Positions 23,718-35,200 of a stretch of 64,000 nt of DNA are shown here, piece by piece; positions within the stretch are counted from its first letter, which is position 1, and each line of letters begins with the position of its first letter. Made by a program: the position numbers and the translations under genes. Origin of the DNA: Brienomyrus brachyistius (lineage: Eukaryota > Chordata > Actinopteri > Osteoglossiformes > Mormyridae); the NCBI RefSeq assembly GCF_023856365.1, contig NW_026042412.1:1-64000 (forward strand). Direction: 5' to 3'. Below the pieces are notes generated by a model, which was given only the letters and a program-made list of their open reading frames with translations, was not told the DNA's origin and made no database searches.

Positions 23718-23992
23718 CCATCCATTGTCTAAACCGCTTATGCTACTGGGTCGCGGGGGGTCCAGAGCCTATCCTGGAAGGATCTGTGCACGAGGCAGGG
23801 AACAACCCAGGACGGGGGGGCAGCTCATTGCAAGGCACATTCACACACCATTCACACACACATGCACTCCTACGGCCAATTTAGCAAGAGAGAACATGCA
23901 AACTCCCCACACATGTGACCCAGGCGGAGACTCGAACCTGAGTCCCAGTGGTGGGAGGTAACAGTGCTAATCACTGCACCACCAAGCAGCCC
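23718..23992 (-). mobile_element. tRNA-derived SINE with internal deletion, 13-bp target duplication
   Basis: Carries the family's GGAT tail, the core and the tRNA-like head (reverse of 'ggtggtgcagtg...gcctgggtcacatgtg'). About 80 bp of the core are missing. Direct repeats CACCCTCATACAT flank it at 23,705-23,717 and 23,993-24,005. Confidence 0.85.
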
Positions 23993-24479
23993 CACCCTCA
24001 TACATGATTTCTGATTCTTGATTTTAATCCCCTTTTCTGTTTTTGGCAACATATAAAGTGCTGTGAATGTCACTGTCAGATTGTCATATCATCCTCCAGT
24101 TGTCCCTTGTCACCCTGGATGCACATTGAGTGTTTGCTAAATATTTTATCTTGTAGTGTTCCTGATTTTTTCCTGTGTTTTAATTTGCAATTCTCAAATT
24201 TCATGACTGGCATCCGTGGGGACGATTAATTAAACCTGTTAACTCTGCACTTCAATTTCAAACTGTTGGTAACATGTGTACATATTTTTGTCTGATCTTT
24301 TCACCACCAGGTGGCGATATAGCAACTCCAGAGTTATTGATGGCTAGAACAAAAAAAACACAGTAACACAGAGGTGTAGCTAAAAATTCTGGGCCCCTGA
24401 CAGAATGTCACCTTGCGCCCTCTGTCGAATTTTACATTCTGTGAAAGAGATTTGTTGAGCCATCTTCCAATGTAATCCA

Positions 24480-25390
24480 ATCCAGCTCTTTATTTGAAAA
24501 GCACTTTAAACAACCTTATGGACCAAAGTGCTGCACAAAGGAATAAATAAAAACATTCACACACTTAAAAACGAAGTAAAAGAAATTTAATAAAAACCAA
24601 AACATTCAATGTGAGTAAAAGGCCATTAATAAAAATTTAAAAAAATCTATTAATTAATAAAGAAAAGGCTAAGATTAAAATAAGATTTACTATTAAAATT
24701 AACATCTCACAATGTGTCAAAGGTGAAGGAGAAGAGATTAGAAGAGATTTAAAAACGGACAGAGGGGATTCCTCTCTAATGTGAAAAGGCAAGTCATTCC
24801 ACATTTTAGGAGCTGCGACTGCAAAGGCTCGATCCCCTCTAAGCTCACGCTGAGTCTTAGGAACCGTCAGGAACAGCTGATCAGCTGACCTGAGAGAGCG
24901 GGTGGGGGTGTAAGGGTGAAGCAGCTCACAGAGGTCAGATGGAGCAAGACCACTGAGGGCTTTAAAAGCAAATAACAGAATTTTAAAATGAATCCTAAAA
25001 TGTACGGGCAGCCAGTGGAGTGAGGCTAAAATGGGGGAGACATGCTCATATTTCCATGTGCGGCAGCATTTTGAACCTTCTGGAGGTGAACAATAGTGGA
25101 GCCTCTAACCCCAACATAGAGGGCGTTACAGTGGTCCAAACTAGTAGTGACAAAAGAGTGGATTACTGTCTCAAAGTGCTGCCTAGAAAGAATTGGCTTT
25201 ATTTTGGCCAACTGCCTCAATTGTAAAAAGCTTGACTTGACAACTAACCTTATCTGAGTGTCAAACTTAAGGTTGGTGTCGACTTTAACCCCTAGGTGTG
25301 TGATGACTGGTTTACAATATTGTTCCAAGGAACCTAAAATTACAGTGGAGGTCAGAGGAGTGGAGTTACCAAAAACCAACACTTCTGTCC
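24480..25390 (-). mobile_element. L2-like LINE, C-terminal polymerase region and tail
   Basis: Minus-strand reading gives LGSLEQYCKPVITHLGVKVD, KSSFLQLRQLAKIKPILSRQ, LDHCNALYVGV, then LHWLPVHFRIHFKILLFAFK, GLAPSDLCELL and AAPKMWNDLPFHIR. These are the post-catalytic domains of L2-type LINEs. Frameshifts separate the blocks, for example near 25,040. Confidence 0.75.
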
Positions 25391-25399
25391 ATTACCTCC

Positions 25400-26690
25400 C
25401 CACTTCCTTGTTAGTTACAATATTTGTTCTGCATTACTGTACTGCTTTGGAGCCTTTTGATATTAAGGTGAATAACACAGGTGAAAAATTAAGGTGAAAA
25501 AAGAGACAGATGCATTGACAGCAGTCGTGGCCACACTTTGGACTGGGAGTGTAAGAGCAAAGGAAACTGAATCCACTATGTTCTGTCCTGTAAATTTTTA
25601 TTAAACACCACATGACACACATACGAGTCCTGTTTTAACTTTCAGGGCTGATGGTCTGCAGCCTGGCTTGTGTTCTACAGTGCAGCGCAGGTGCAGTCAC
25701 TGTGCTGAGCCCGGCGTTATATTAATGACGCAGCCTTTCACACTGACCAGTGAGAAATAACCTTGAAAATGACTGTGCTCTTTGTGGTTCTCCTTTTTTC
25801 TTACCACCAAGCAAGAGACTAAACATATTTTCTACTTATCAGTTATCAGAAATCAGAAATGTCATGCAGTAATCAGAGGTTAGACAGCAAGAATGACTTT
25901 TGTATTTTTATCTTTTGTCAATCTTTTATCCAGCGACTACTAATTCTCATCGGGGTCTGGAGAGGGTGGGACCTGTCCCAGGAAGCACAGAGCACAGGCC
26001 TGCATGGGATGCCATTCCACACAAGCAAAAACAATTAAGATGGTCAGATTTGCCTCACTGTGTGATTTTGACTGAAAGATGAACTAAGCACAGTCTTGTG
26101 TGTATAAAAATGCGTAGATTCATTTAACTTTAACAATGAGATTCAGCAACATGACCTTATAGTGTTAATGATCGGTATCTTACTGGTATTAACTGAATTA
26201 TGCAAAATTCTACATTATTCTATATTATTGCACCCAAATTGTTCATACTGACTAAATGTAATTACTGACATCCTGGACATACTGCTTTTTAGGTTTGAAT
26301 TTAAAATGTTAGTAGACAAATTCATGCTGTCAATAACATCTCACTTGCTCACCCACTTTTAGATAAAAATACCCTTTGTGGTTTTTCTAGTGAAGCAGTG
26401 GGCCTGAGCTGAGGACCTGATGGTTGTGTGGTTTTCGCTCACTGAGAAGAGAGACACAAACACCCTGCTCTCAGTCGGTCAGTCTTCCTGTAAAATGCAG
26501 AGGTGAGACTGCTAGTGGAAAATTACTGACTGCAGCGTCAACAACACATATAAACAGCAGCACAAACAAAATGTTCCACAAATGCAGGACATCTGTATGC
26601 TTACAGCACACATCAGACACGCTGACCCTCAGCACTGAGCTCCTCCAGGCTCTGTGCTCTCCCTCTTCTCTTCAATTTCTACACAAATCA
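25400..26690. other. No gene recognised
   Basis: Short frames (25,434-25,622, 25,900-26,082, 26,424-26,705) have no domain. The stretch at about 26,420-26,500 resembles one at 27,865-27,945 (shared 'tgtgtggttttyrctc' and 'ggtcagtcttcctg'), so these are related repeats of unknown type. Confidence 0.4.
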
Positions 26691-26699
26691 CTGCTGCTC

Positions 26700-27085
26700 C
26701 AGTGAAGATCCTGAATTTTGCAGGTGATACTACTGTGTTTGCCATCATAACTGAAGGTGATGAGTCTGCCTACAGACTGGAAGTCGTACAGCTGACCATC
26801 CAGTTCTGAACTCACATTATCCCAAATGTCCACATGCTTAGACTCCTCTCATCATCAGGGAGGAGCGTCCCTTGGCACTGTAGAGTAGATGGATGAGAGC
26901 AGGCTGATAACAAGGCTGTCATCAATTTTATGTGACACCTCTCACCCCCCCAGCAGACTATGGAGGCCCGTAAGGGCAGCTCCTTCAGTAAGAGACTCAG
27001 ACACCCGGCGTGTGACAGAACGGTACCGCAGGTCATTGGGCCCCACAGCAGTCAGGCTTTATAATCTGCACTCTGCTCATTGAAC
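26700..27085 (+). mobile_element. Degenerate LINE polymerase fragments
   Basis: 'KILNFAGDTTVFAIITEGDE' is a polymerase core in which the first catalytic Asp is Gly, so it is inactive. It is followed by a separate C-terminal piece (RVTERYRRSLGPTAVRLYN). The two pieces may come from different LINEs. Confidence 0.5.
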
Positions 27086-27089
27086 TTTT

Positions 27090-28415
27090 CCCCTGTTCAC
27101 TGTCTTCTGATACAGTTTCTATCTGCTGCTGATCTGCAATATTGTTCCTCCTTATTCACTGATGTGCAGTGTTGCATTGAGCCAGTGCATTATGCCCTGT
27201 GTGGCAGCTTCCTTTGGGAGGCTAATATCTGGCACATGAGCAATAATGTTACATGCAATAGGATTGTGTATAAGTTAAGGATTGTGTATAAGTTAATTTT
27301 AATATTCCTATAATATTCCTCTGTATGTAATATATTCTTATTTTTTGTTTCTATTATTACCCTATATTTATATATACATCCATTTATTTTACATTCATAA
27401 TGATGTTGTTTGTTGTTTTGTGCCCCACTGCTCTTGTAACAAGCCTCAGTCTTGACTCTCCCTTTTAAGGTCTTGGCCTTAAATCACACTCGATATAGGT
27501 GGTGTCGTCCCCATCACCCTGACCAGGATACATGCTGTAAGATTAATGGATGGTGTTTATCTGTGTGATGAAAAAGAATGTGAATAAAACAAAAATGTAC
27601 CATTATAAATGGGAGCCCTAGGATGTGTGGTGGTTAGAGATGTGGACTGATGAGAATTTTGCTTTTCTAAAGTTCTGTTGTGAAAACTGTACATTCCGTT
27701 CCATGTACAGTAGTGATATGTAGCAATCATGTGCTCCAGTCAAATGTCCAGCTGCATGAATAATAATGGTGGCTTGTTTGGATAAAATAACTTAGGCTGA
27801 ATACTTGAAAGCGTGACCTGGGTGAGGTAGAGAGGAAACAGGGTCTTACAAGAAGCAGATATTGTTCTGTCTGTGTGGTTTTTACTCTTTGCAAAGTGAG
27901 TCCAGCACAGTGCAGTCAGTGGGTCAGTCTTCCTGAGCTGCATCTAACCAGTGGAAACATCTGCAGCACTGCAGAGAAGCACTCAGCAGACAAACAAACC
28001 CAAACAGCTTACAGCTGTATGTCACTTTTGGACAGAGGTGGACAAAGTACACAACTTCACTACTTGAGTTAAGTATAGATACTCCTCGTCAAATAATACT
28101 CAAAGTTTTTCAGTTAATTTTTTACTTCAGTTAAAGTACTGGAGTATTTGCATCTAAAAATACTTAAGTATTCAAAAGTACATTATGTTTTAAATGCAAG
28201 ACATTTTTCAGAACCTAATGACTCCTGAACACCCCACTGAATACACTGACTGGCTTGTACATCTTGTAGAATAAAAAGCTTGTGGAATATGATACAATGA
28301 CTATAGAAACACAACTGACATAACAAAAGTACAGCCATTGTCATTTTCATCTTATTTAACACCCCCCACCCCACTCACACAAAAGAGCATGGTAGTGTTC
28401 TTACAGAGCCGTAGC
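27090..28415. other. No gene recognised
   Basis: AT-rich sequence without a convincing exon. It includes the partner (27,865-27,945) of the short repeat at 26,420-26,500. Confidence 0.45.
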
Positions 28416-28530
28416 AGTGTGTGTGTGTGCATGTGTGCATGTGTGTTTGTGTGTGTGTGTGTCTATGTGTGTGTGTGTTTGTGTGTCTGTGTATGTTTGT
28501 GTGTGTGTCTATGTGTGTGTATGTTTGTGA
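28416..28530. repeat. Imperfect (TG)n array
   Basis: TG dinucleotides interrupted by TA, TT and CT steps. Frames on both strands across it are compositional. Confidence 0.95.
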
Positions 28531-29111
28531 GCCAAGTAACAAGACAGGGAGCAAGAAACAAAACTCCTCTTTCTTAATTATCCACATCGTTATTAACGAC
28601 ACAGGTATATATACAGGTACATATACAGGTACATGTATATACTCAAAAATACATCCAGAACACACAATTAAATGAAAAACGTAATTTAAGAACACTTGAA
28701 ATTTTCATTCAGTTTCTTTCATCTGTTTAATATAATCGATCAGTCCCTGTGCGTTTGCCCCAAACCATTCAGCATGGTACACAAGGGAGACAAGTAAGCA
28801 TGTGTGACATCAAAGAACTGATTGCAGCAACTCAGCCTTTCCACAACATTAAAGCCGCTTATTCCCCCCCATGCCATGAAGAAATAATCTCTGTGGCTCC
28901 CCTCTCCCCCTCCCTCAGCCCCCAGTCTGGCTTGAACATTTGCACTTCCAGTAAAAATGCGCCCCAAACACACTGACACCAAACTCAGCACCGGTGCTCC
29001 GTAAAATCCCGTGATTCAGTCTCAGAAGCACTGGCTCCCCTGCCCTCCTCTGAACATTATTAAAGCTACACCCTGAACACTCTGTGTGACTGACATGAAT
29101 GAGAAGCATCT

Positions 29112-29237
29112 TTATTCATAATCTCTGTAGCGGAGGTCAGAATACAGAGTGTCATTATTCCCGTCTTTCTTCTGTCTCCTGGGTTTTGGCTTCTTAAGGT
29201 TCAGGGCAGCGTAATTCAGTGTGTCCTCGTCATGGCA
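29112..29237 (-). CDS. NITR cytoplasmic exon with two ITIM-like motifs
   Basis: Acceptor CCACAG precedes the exon. The reading is CHDEDTLNYAALNLKKPKP followed by NNDTLYSDLRYRDYE and a TAA. LNYAAL and TLYSDL fit the ITIM consensus [SIVL]xYxx[LIV], the docking site for SH2 phosphatases in inhibitory receptors. The stop overlaps an AATAAA at 29,116-29,111. Confidence 0.75.
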   Translation of the reverse strand, partial: CHDEDTLNYAALNLKKPKPRRQKKDGNNDTLYSDLRYRDYE

Positions 29238-32200
29238 CTGTGGAGACAAAGATGGCAGAATTGGATGGATCAAATCGGTTTGCTATTACCTATTTTCACA
29301 AATAGCACTTAAAATGCTGATCCCAGGATGGAAATCAGTCTGAGGTTCATTTGTTTTACTGACGATTTGTAATTTGAAATATTTATTACATACTTGCTTG
29401 CGTGACCATTCCACTTTTGATATATCACTGTTCTTTTCATCTGTTTAAAATATATAACACATCAATATATTATTTAATTTCGCACGGTATCATACCGTGG
29501 TCAGATAACATTCCGAATTTTCAAGCAATCAACATCCTTTTTGTCTCAAAAATGAAAGTAAAAATGACTTCTGTCAATTTAAGTGTGCATGTTTGGATAC
29601 GTGTCATTTGTTCTCATATATCATATATAATAAAATTGCTATAAAGGAGATCTTGGTAATAAAAGTTATTGATATGCAACTTATTGCAACATGTATATTT
29701 CAATAGATTTTGCAAAATATGAAAGATATAATACAAAAATGTAAATCTTACAGTACAAAAAGGTTTATATAAATAAGGTGAGATTTAATAATGGATTTTA
29801 AAACTGTATTACCTGCAAGAGTGGTTTTAATATGAAAATGTTATCTATCATAAAACAATTTTATATTTCTATAATTTGTTAAAATCTACATTTTGTCCTT
29901 CTGAGTGCATAAAGCCGGGCAGCGTACCTGCACAGTGTGTACAGGTCAGTTTACATCTTATACAAATGAGAGCAACGTTCAGAATAATGCTGCAAGATAA
30001 AACTATCAGCAAGCCAGAGTGAAGAGGATCCAGCAGCTTCTGAAAGCCTGTAACAAAGAGATAGATTTCAGCATAATGATATAGAGACACATTTCCCATT
30101 TGCTTACATTACATTAGTTAAAGATCAAATCGATAACACATTACAGCAGTTGTTTTGTAAATAGTCCATTTTTAACATGAACTTCTAGTATTTTGTATTT
30201 TAACAATTTATATTAATATTTGAAATAATTATTAAATTAGGCTCCGGACCCCCCGCGACCCAATAGGATAAGCGGTTTGGAAAATGGATGGATGGATGGA
30301 TATTAATATTTGAAATAATTATTAAATTAGGCTCCGGACCCCCCGCGACCCAATAGGATAAGCGGTTTGGAAAATGGATGGATGGATGGATAATTATTAA
30401 ATTAACATCTGTGTAATTTAATTTAAGCACTTAAATTAGAAAATTCATTACATTAAAAAAAGAAATAAATGTCTTAATAGCAGAATAAGCTAAATAAAAC
30501 TTTGAAGCAGATATACTCTCCACACTGGGTGCTACCATCTATATCCAGCTGTGTGCCGTTCCCAAACAGCATCTCCCCACACTGGGTGTTACCATCTATA
30601 TCCAGCTATGTGCCGTTCCCAAACAGCATCTCCCCACACATGGCCACAGCGCAGTAGTAAGTCCCAGCATCGGAGAGGCTGAGGTTCCCCTTGGGGAGGC
30701 TGTAGACGCAGCTCCGTGTAGGAGATCCAGCCTCAGGGCTCTTCTCACACTCATCACTGCTGTTTCCAGGGCTGTAAATGACTCCAGGAAGGGATTCTCC
30801 TGATCCATGTCTGAACCAGTAAACACTGTGTTCTCCTGCACAGCTCCCAGTCTCTATCGTACACTGCAGGCTCACAGAGTCTCCTGGCTGCAATGTGTCA
30901 GACACAGGCTGCTGTACCACAGTCCTGCTGTTGGAGTCTTTACCTGAAAAGCAAAATAGTCATGATGACAGCCCTTTGAGAATAACAATGGAAAATACAG
31001 ATCCTCAAAAATTGTTCTTACAGATTTTTGGGAACTGAATCGATGTTCTTCTAGCCATCCAAGAAATCAGTAACTTCTTGGAGAACAGCTGACATTCTTC
31101 TCTCTTTTTATTGTATTACTGCTTATTAGTATATATCAGGTAACACTATACATTAACTGCACCTACATAATACCTAAATAAAAATTATATGATAATAACA
31201 AACATTATAATCATATAATGTCTTGTATTAATGTATGAAGGTAGATGAATATAATTAATTTCAATTCAAAGAAATGAAGTGTGTAAAGTGTACTTTATAT
31301 TTTCATGATTTTCGTGACTTTACATTTGGTTTATGTTGCCCCTTTTCCACAGGAAGGTATTTATTGTTTTTGCATATTTAGCTCTTGATGTGTTTTGGTA
31401 TTTTTGAGCATTTTGCTGTAGTACCTGCATAATTTAATTCAAGAGCCGAAGAGCTGTTTGCCCATTACTAGTTTGTCTATCTTTTAACATTAAAGAAAAA
31501 GTATACATAGTAAAAGGAATTACTTGGTTTCGTAGTTCCTCCTATTTATTTTCTTATGCACACAAAAGTAAGTTTTTCCGTTCAACCATAGCACTACAGC
31601 GAAAAGCAAAACGTCATGGCAAATACAATTATGCTTTATTCCAATACACATTGCTAATTTTTCATTATTATTACATTTATTCAGCATAATATCTTCAAAG
31701 GTTTCATGATTTAATTTGCAATCTTCTGGCCTGAAATCTTTTCCTGCTACACTGAAGACTCTCTCAGCGTGTGCAGAGAAAGCTGCAGCCAAAGGGTTGG
31801 CATCCTCTGATAAACATGGTTGGTTCAGGTATCGGTGACATTATGTGAACCTTTCATGGCAGGAATAGGGACTAGTTTGACTTTTGATGCAGGAAAAGTG
31901 TTTGGGACTGTTAGGTTGAAGAAACAGTTGTTAATCATTTCTGTATGATCAGCAATGAGTGTAAATATATATGTATACGTTATTTCTTATCTTCTAGCCA
32001 CATACTCTTAGCTATTGTACTCTAAGTAGGTGGTTAACAGCTGCCTACTTAGATAAGAATCTCACTTCCCTCTCTTGCGCCCCCCATTGACTATAAATAA
32101 AGAAGACAAGGGGAACCACCCTTTGTAACACATTCTGCTGTAGTTTGCATTGCAGAGAGTGTGGGTACCCTTGCAAGTAAAACTGTAACCTGTGTGTGTC

Positions 32201-35200
32201 TCATAAATGTGGAGTTGGGGTGGAAACGCCGGGCGCTTTCCCCAACATAGAATTTGGTCCTTCGAGCCGGATCCGAGGAACCCCGAAGACGTCTCCAGTA
32301 CGCCGAGAGAAGCGACACCGAAGTCTGTCGACAGCCACTCGAAGTCGGGTGCAAGAAAGACCTGTGATGTGAATTCGTCATCAGGCCGGTGGTTAGAACT
32401 GCGCTCGACGTCTGGTGATGTCTGAAGGACCTCGGTGACGGATCAGAGAGCACACTATACAGGTGAGAGATATGGCACCTAAGTGAGTAGGTGGCCAAGT
32501 GAGAGATACGGCACCTAAATAAGTAGGTGGCCAAGACATGCATGTGGTTGAGGTTAGCCGAAATTAACCGGGAGAGAAAGTAGGCGTTGTTGGAAATATA
32601 TACAGTGTTGTATGTGGATGTGTTTTTATAGGTTTTAGATTAACCTACACGATCCACCCTAAAAGCAACAACATACTGGTGACTGAAGGATCAAGGACGG
32701 GTTTCATCCCTGAAAACTAACACCGCTGCTCTAATAGGGAGCAGTAGAAGGCCGTGTTAGTGTCCTCCTGAGGTCTCATGCCAGAGACTTGCTTTTAGGA
32801 TTTTTTATTTTTTGTAGTGTATCCATTAAAAGGTAACAATGGGGAAGAATCAAAGTAAACAAATGGAACTAGAGGGAGATGAGAAGTTTATGGAAGGATA
32901 TAAGCCAGGATCAGGACAAATAAGTAGTCAGAGATGGAGGAAAAAAACATGGGTTTGAAGGAAAACTCCACACTCCAGATATATTAAAATTACAGGGAAA
33001 CTTAAAACTGGAGATGTTACAGACTACCAATAAGAAAGAAGGTAAAGACAGAAAAAAAGAATATGTTTTTTCTGATGCATGGTTAGAACAGAGTAAATTA
33101 AGAGATAATAAAAGACAGCAAAAAAAGGGAAATAAGGAGAAAAAATTACAGGCGACTTTAATTACACTAGATGAGGAGACGGCAACAAAATCTTCTGCCG
33201 CTCCAGTTCCCTTACTGCCCCCACAAATTCCAATGATTGCGCCTGCACCAGTTCCAGCTGTAAATAGACGACAAATAGGAGGAGGGGAATCATCTCGAAT
33301 GATGACCCGAGGGTCTAACCCTTCTCTGTATCCGTTAAAGGATCTGGAGACAAGTAAAGTACGCTGGCATCCAAAAAATGACACAGAACAGGAAGACTGG
33401 GAGAATGATTTGGTGTGTCCACTCGTAGAAGTGGCAAATCCAAATCGAGGCCCAAATAATGCAGGACCCGAAACTATGTTAGTATATAGACCCTGGACCG
33501 CTGAGGATAGAACAGCGGCTTTAAAAGGAATACCCCCGGTTGAAGAAGGGGTACCCGAGTTTTGGACTGCCATCCTAGAATTACAAAGTAGTTTTCATTT
33601 GAACGGCAGGGAAATGTATAGATGTCTCAGACAGTTGTTTACCCATAAATGGGGACGTGTAGCGGGAGACTTCACAGGACATGGTAATAATGATGAAGTC
33701 TTAGCACATGACTCGCAGGAACTCATACAAGCATTACGAGACTTGCGAAACAGGGTAGAGACAGCCTTCGTAAGACGCGCAGACTATGGACGAATAGCGC
33801 AATGTAAACAAAAAGATGGAGAGGAACCTGAGGATTTTATGGATAGAATGAGAGTTGTATTTAGAGGAAACTCAGGGATCCCATTTGATGAAGAGGCAGT
33901 AGGAGTGTACCAACAACAGCTAAAACGAGCTTTTGTCGCAGGCCTAAAGCCCGAATTGCGAAAATATCTTGACAAACATTGGGTACATCAGAATACTGGT
34001 TCAGTCCAACAAGCACTATAATATGCTCAACACGCGCAGAAAGCGCAGAAACAGGAAAAGACAGACACAATATTCAGCGCCTCAGAAGTAGTAGCGCTAG
34101 TGCAAATGAATCCTCCGGGGAGGGGAGGATTCAGAGGAAGGTCAAGAGGCCGAGGAAGGGGGAGAGGTGTTTTCAGAAACAATTACAGGAATTCGTCTCA
34201 GCAAGATAACATTTGCTGGACATGCAGGAAACCTGGACACTTAGCTAGGAATTGTAGAGTAGGGAAACAACCATATAACCCAAACTCCATTGAAAACAAT
34301 GATCAATGACCCCCCTCGGAGGCCCCTGTTACCGACACCATCCGAGGCAAAACAGAGGTGATTTTAAGAAAGGAAACGGAGGTCACTTTACAAGACCTTT
34401 TAGATAAGGAAATAGATTTACAAGCAGTGTGTCAGTTATTAGCAGAAAGGCAGTGGGAAACCTTGCCAAGTCGGAAGTTAGTCATAAACGGCAAAGTATA
34501 TGAATGTCTGTGTGACACTGGAGCATGTAGGACTGTCCTAACCTCCAGTCCTCCCGGAGTCACATATTCTTCATCAGTCATAAATATAAAAACGGCAGGA
34601 GGTCAGACAGACAGACATCAGTTAACAAACCCAGTTGCAGTAAAAGATAAGGAAACTGGACTTGAATGTCAAGCACAGGTGTTAATAAGCCCTTCTTGTC
34701 CTGTTAACTTGTTAGGCCGAGACCTTATGGTACAAATGGGCATTAGCGTGGTTGCCACAGCCACTGGCATGAAAGCAATCGTAAATGAAGAAGCTTATGT
34801 TGTGCAAGGAACCACAACACCACAATATTACTGGTCTCTGGACCTAGGGGGAACTGCACAGACACGAGAATTATTGCGGAAAACTAGAGAAAAGCAGTCC
34901 CCTAGACAGGCCCAGTTCATGCCTGACGATGCCTTACACGTCACTATGTGGTACAAAGACACCCTTGGACCAGATTATGTCTATGACAAAACGTTTCATG
35001 CCCTCCAAGACACTTGTATTACCTTACAACATATGTATGTTAACCCCACCACTGGGTTTTCAGCAGCCTCAGTCATTTTATCTAACAAGCAACAGGCTGT
35101 ATTTAGAGAGAGAACACCACACGTATCTCTTTCAAAACCACCCCAGATGCAGTGGAGAGATGTAGAGATGTTCTTACGAGATTCTATGCACAGTTACAAT

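Noticed and set aside
25690..25720. Recombination signal sequence near 'cactgtg'
   Set aside because: A heptamer-like word without a nonamer at 12 or 23 bp, and no V or J coding end next to it.
28338..28695. Cys/Val-rich and Thr/His-rich frames
   Set aside because: Translations of a TG/CA simple repeat.
32911..33573. 220-codon antisense frame opposite gag
   Set aside because: It mirrors the gag coding strand, with no start context, domain or splice signal to support it.
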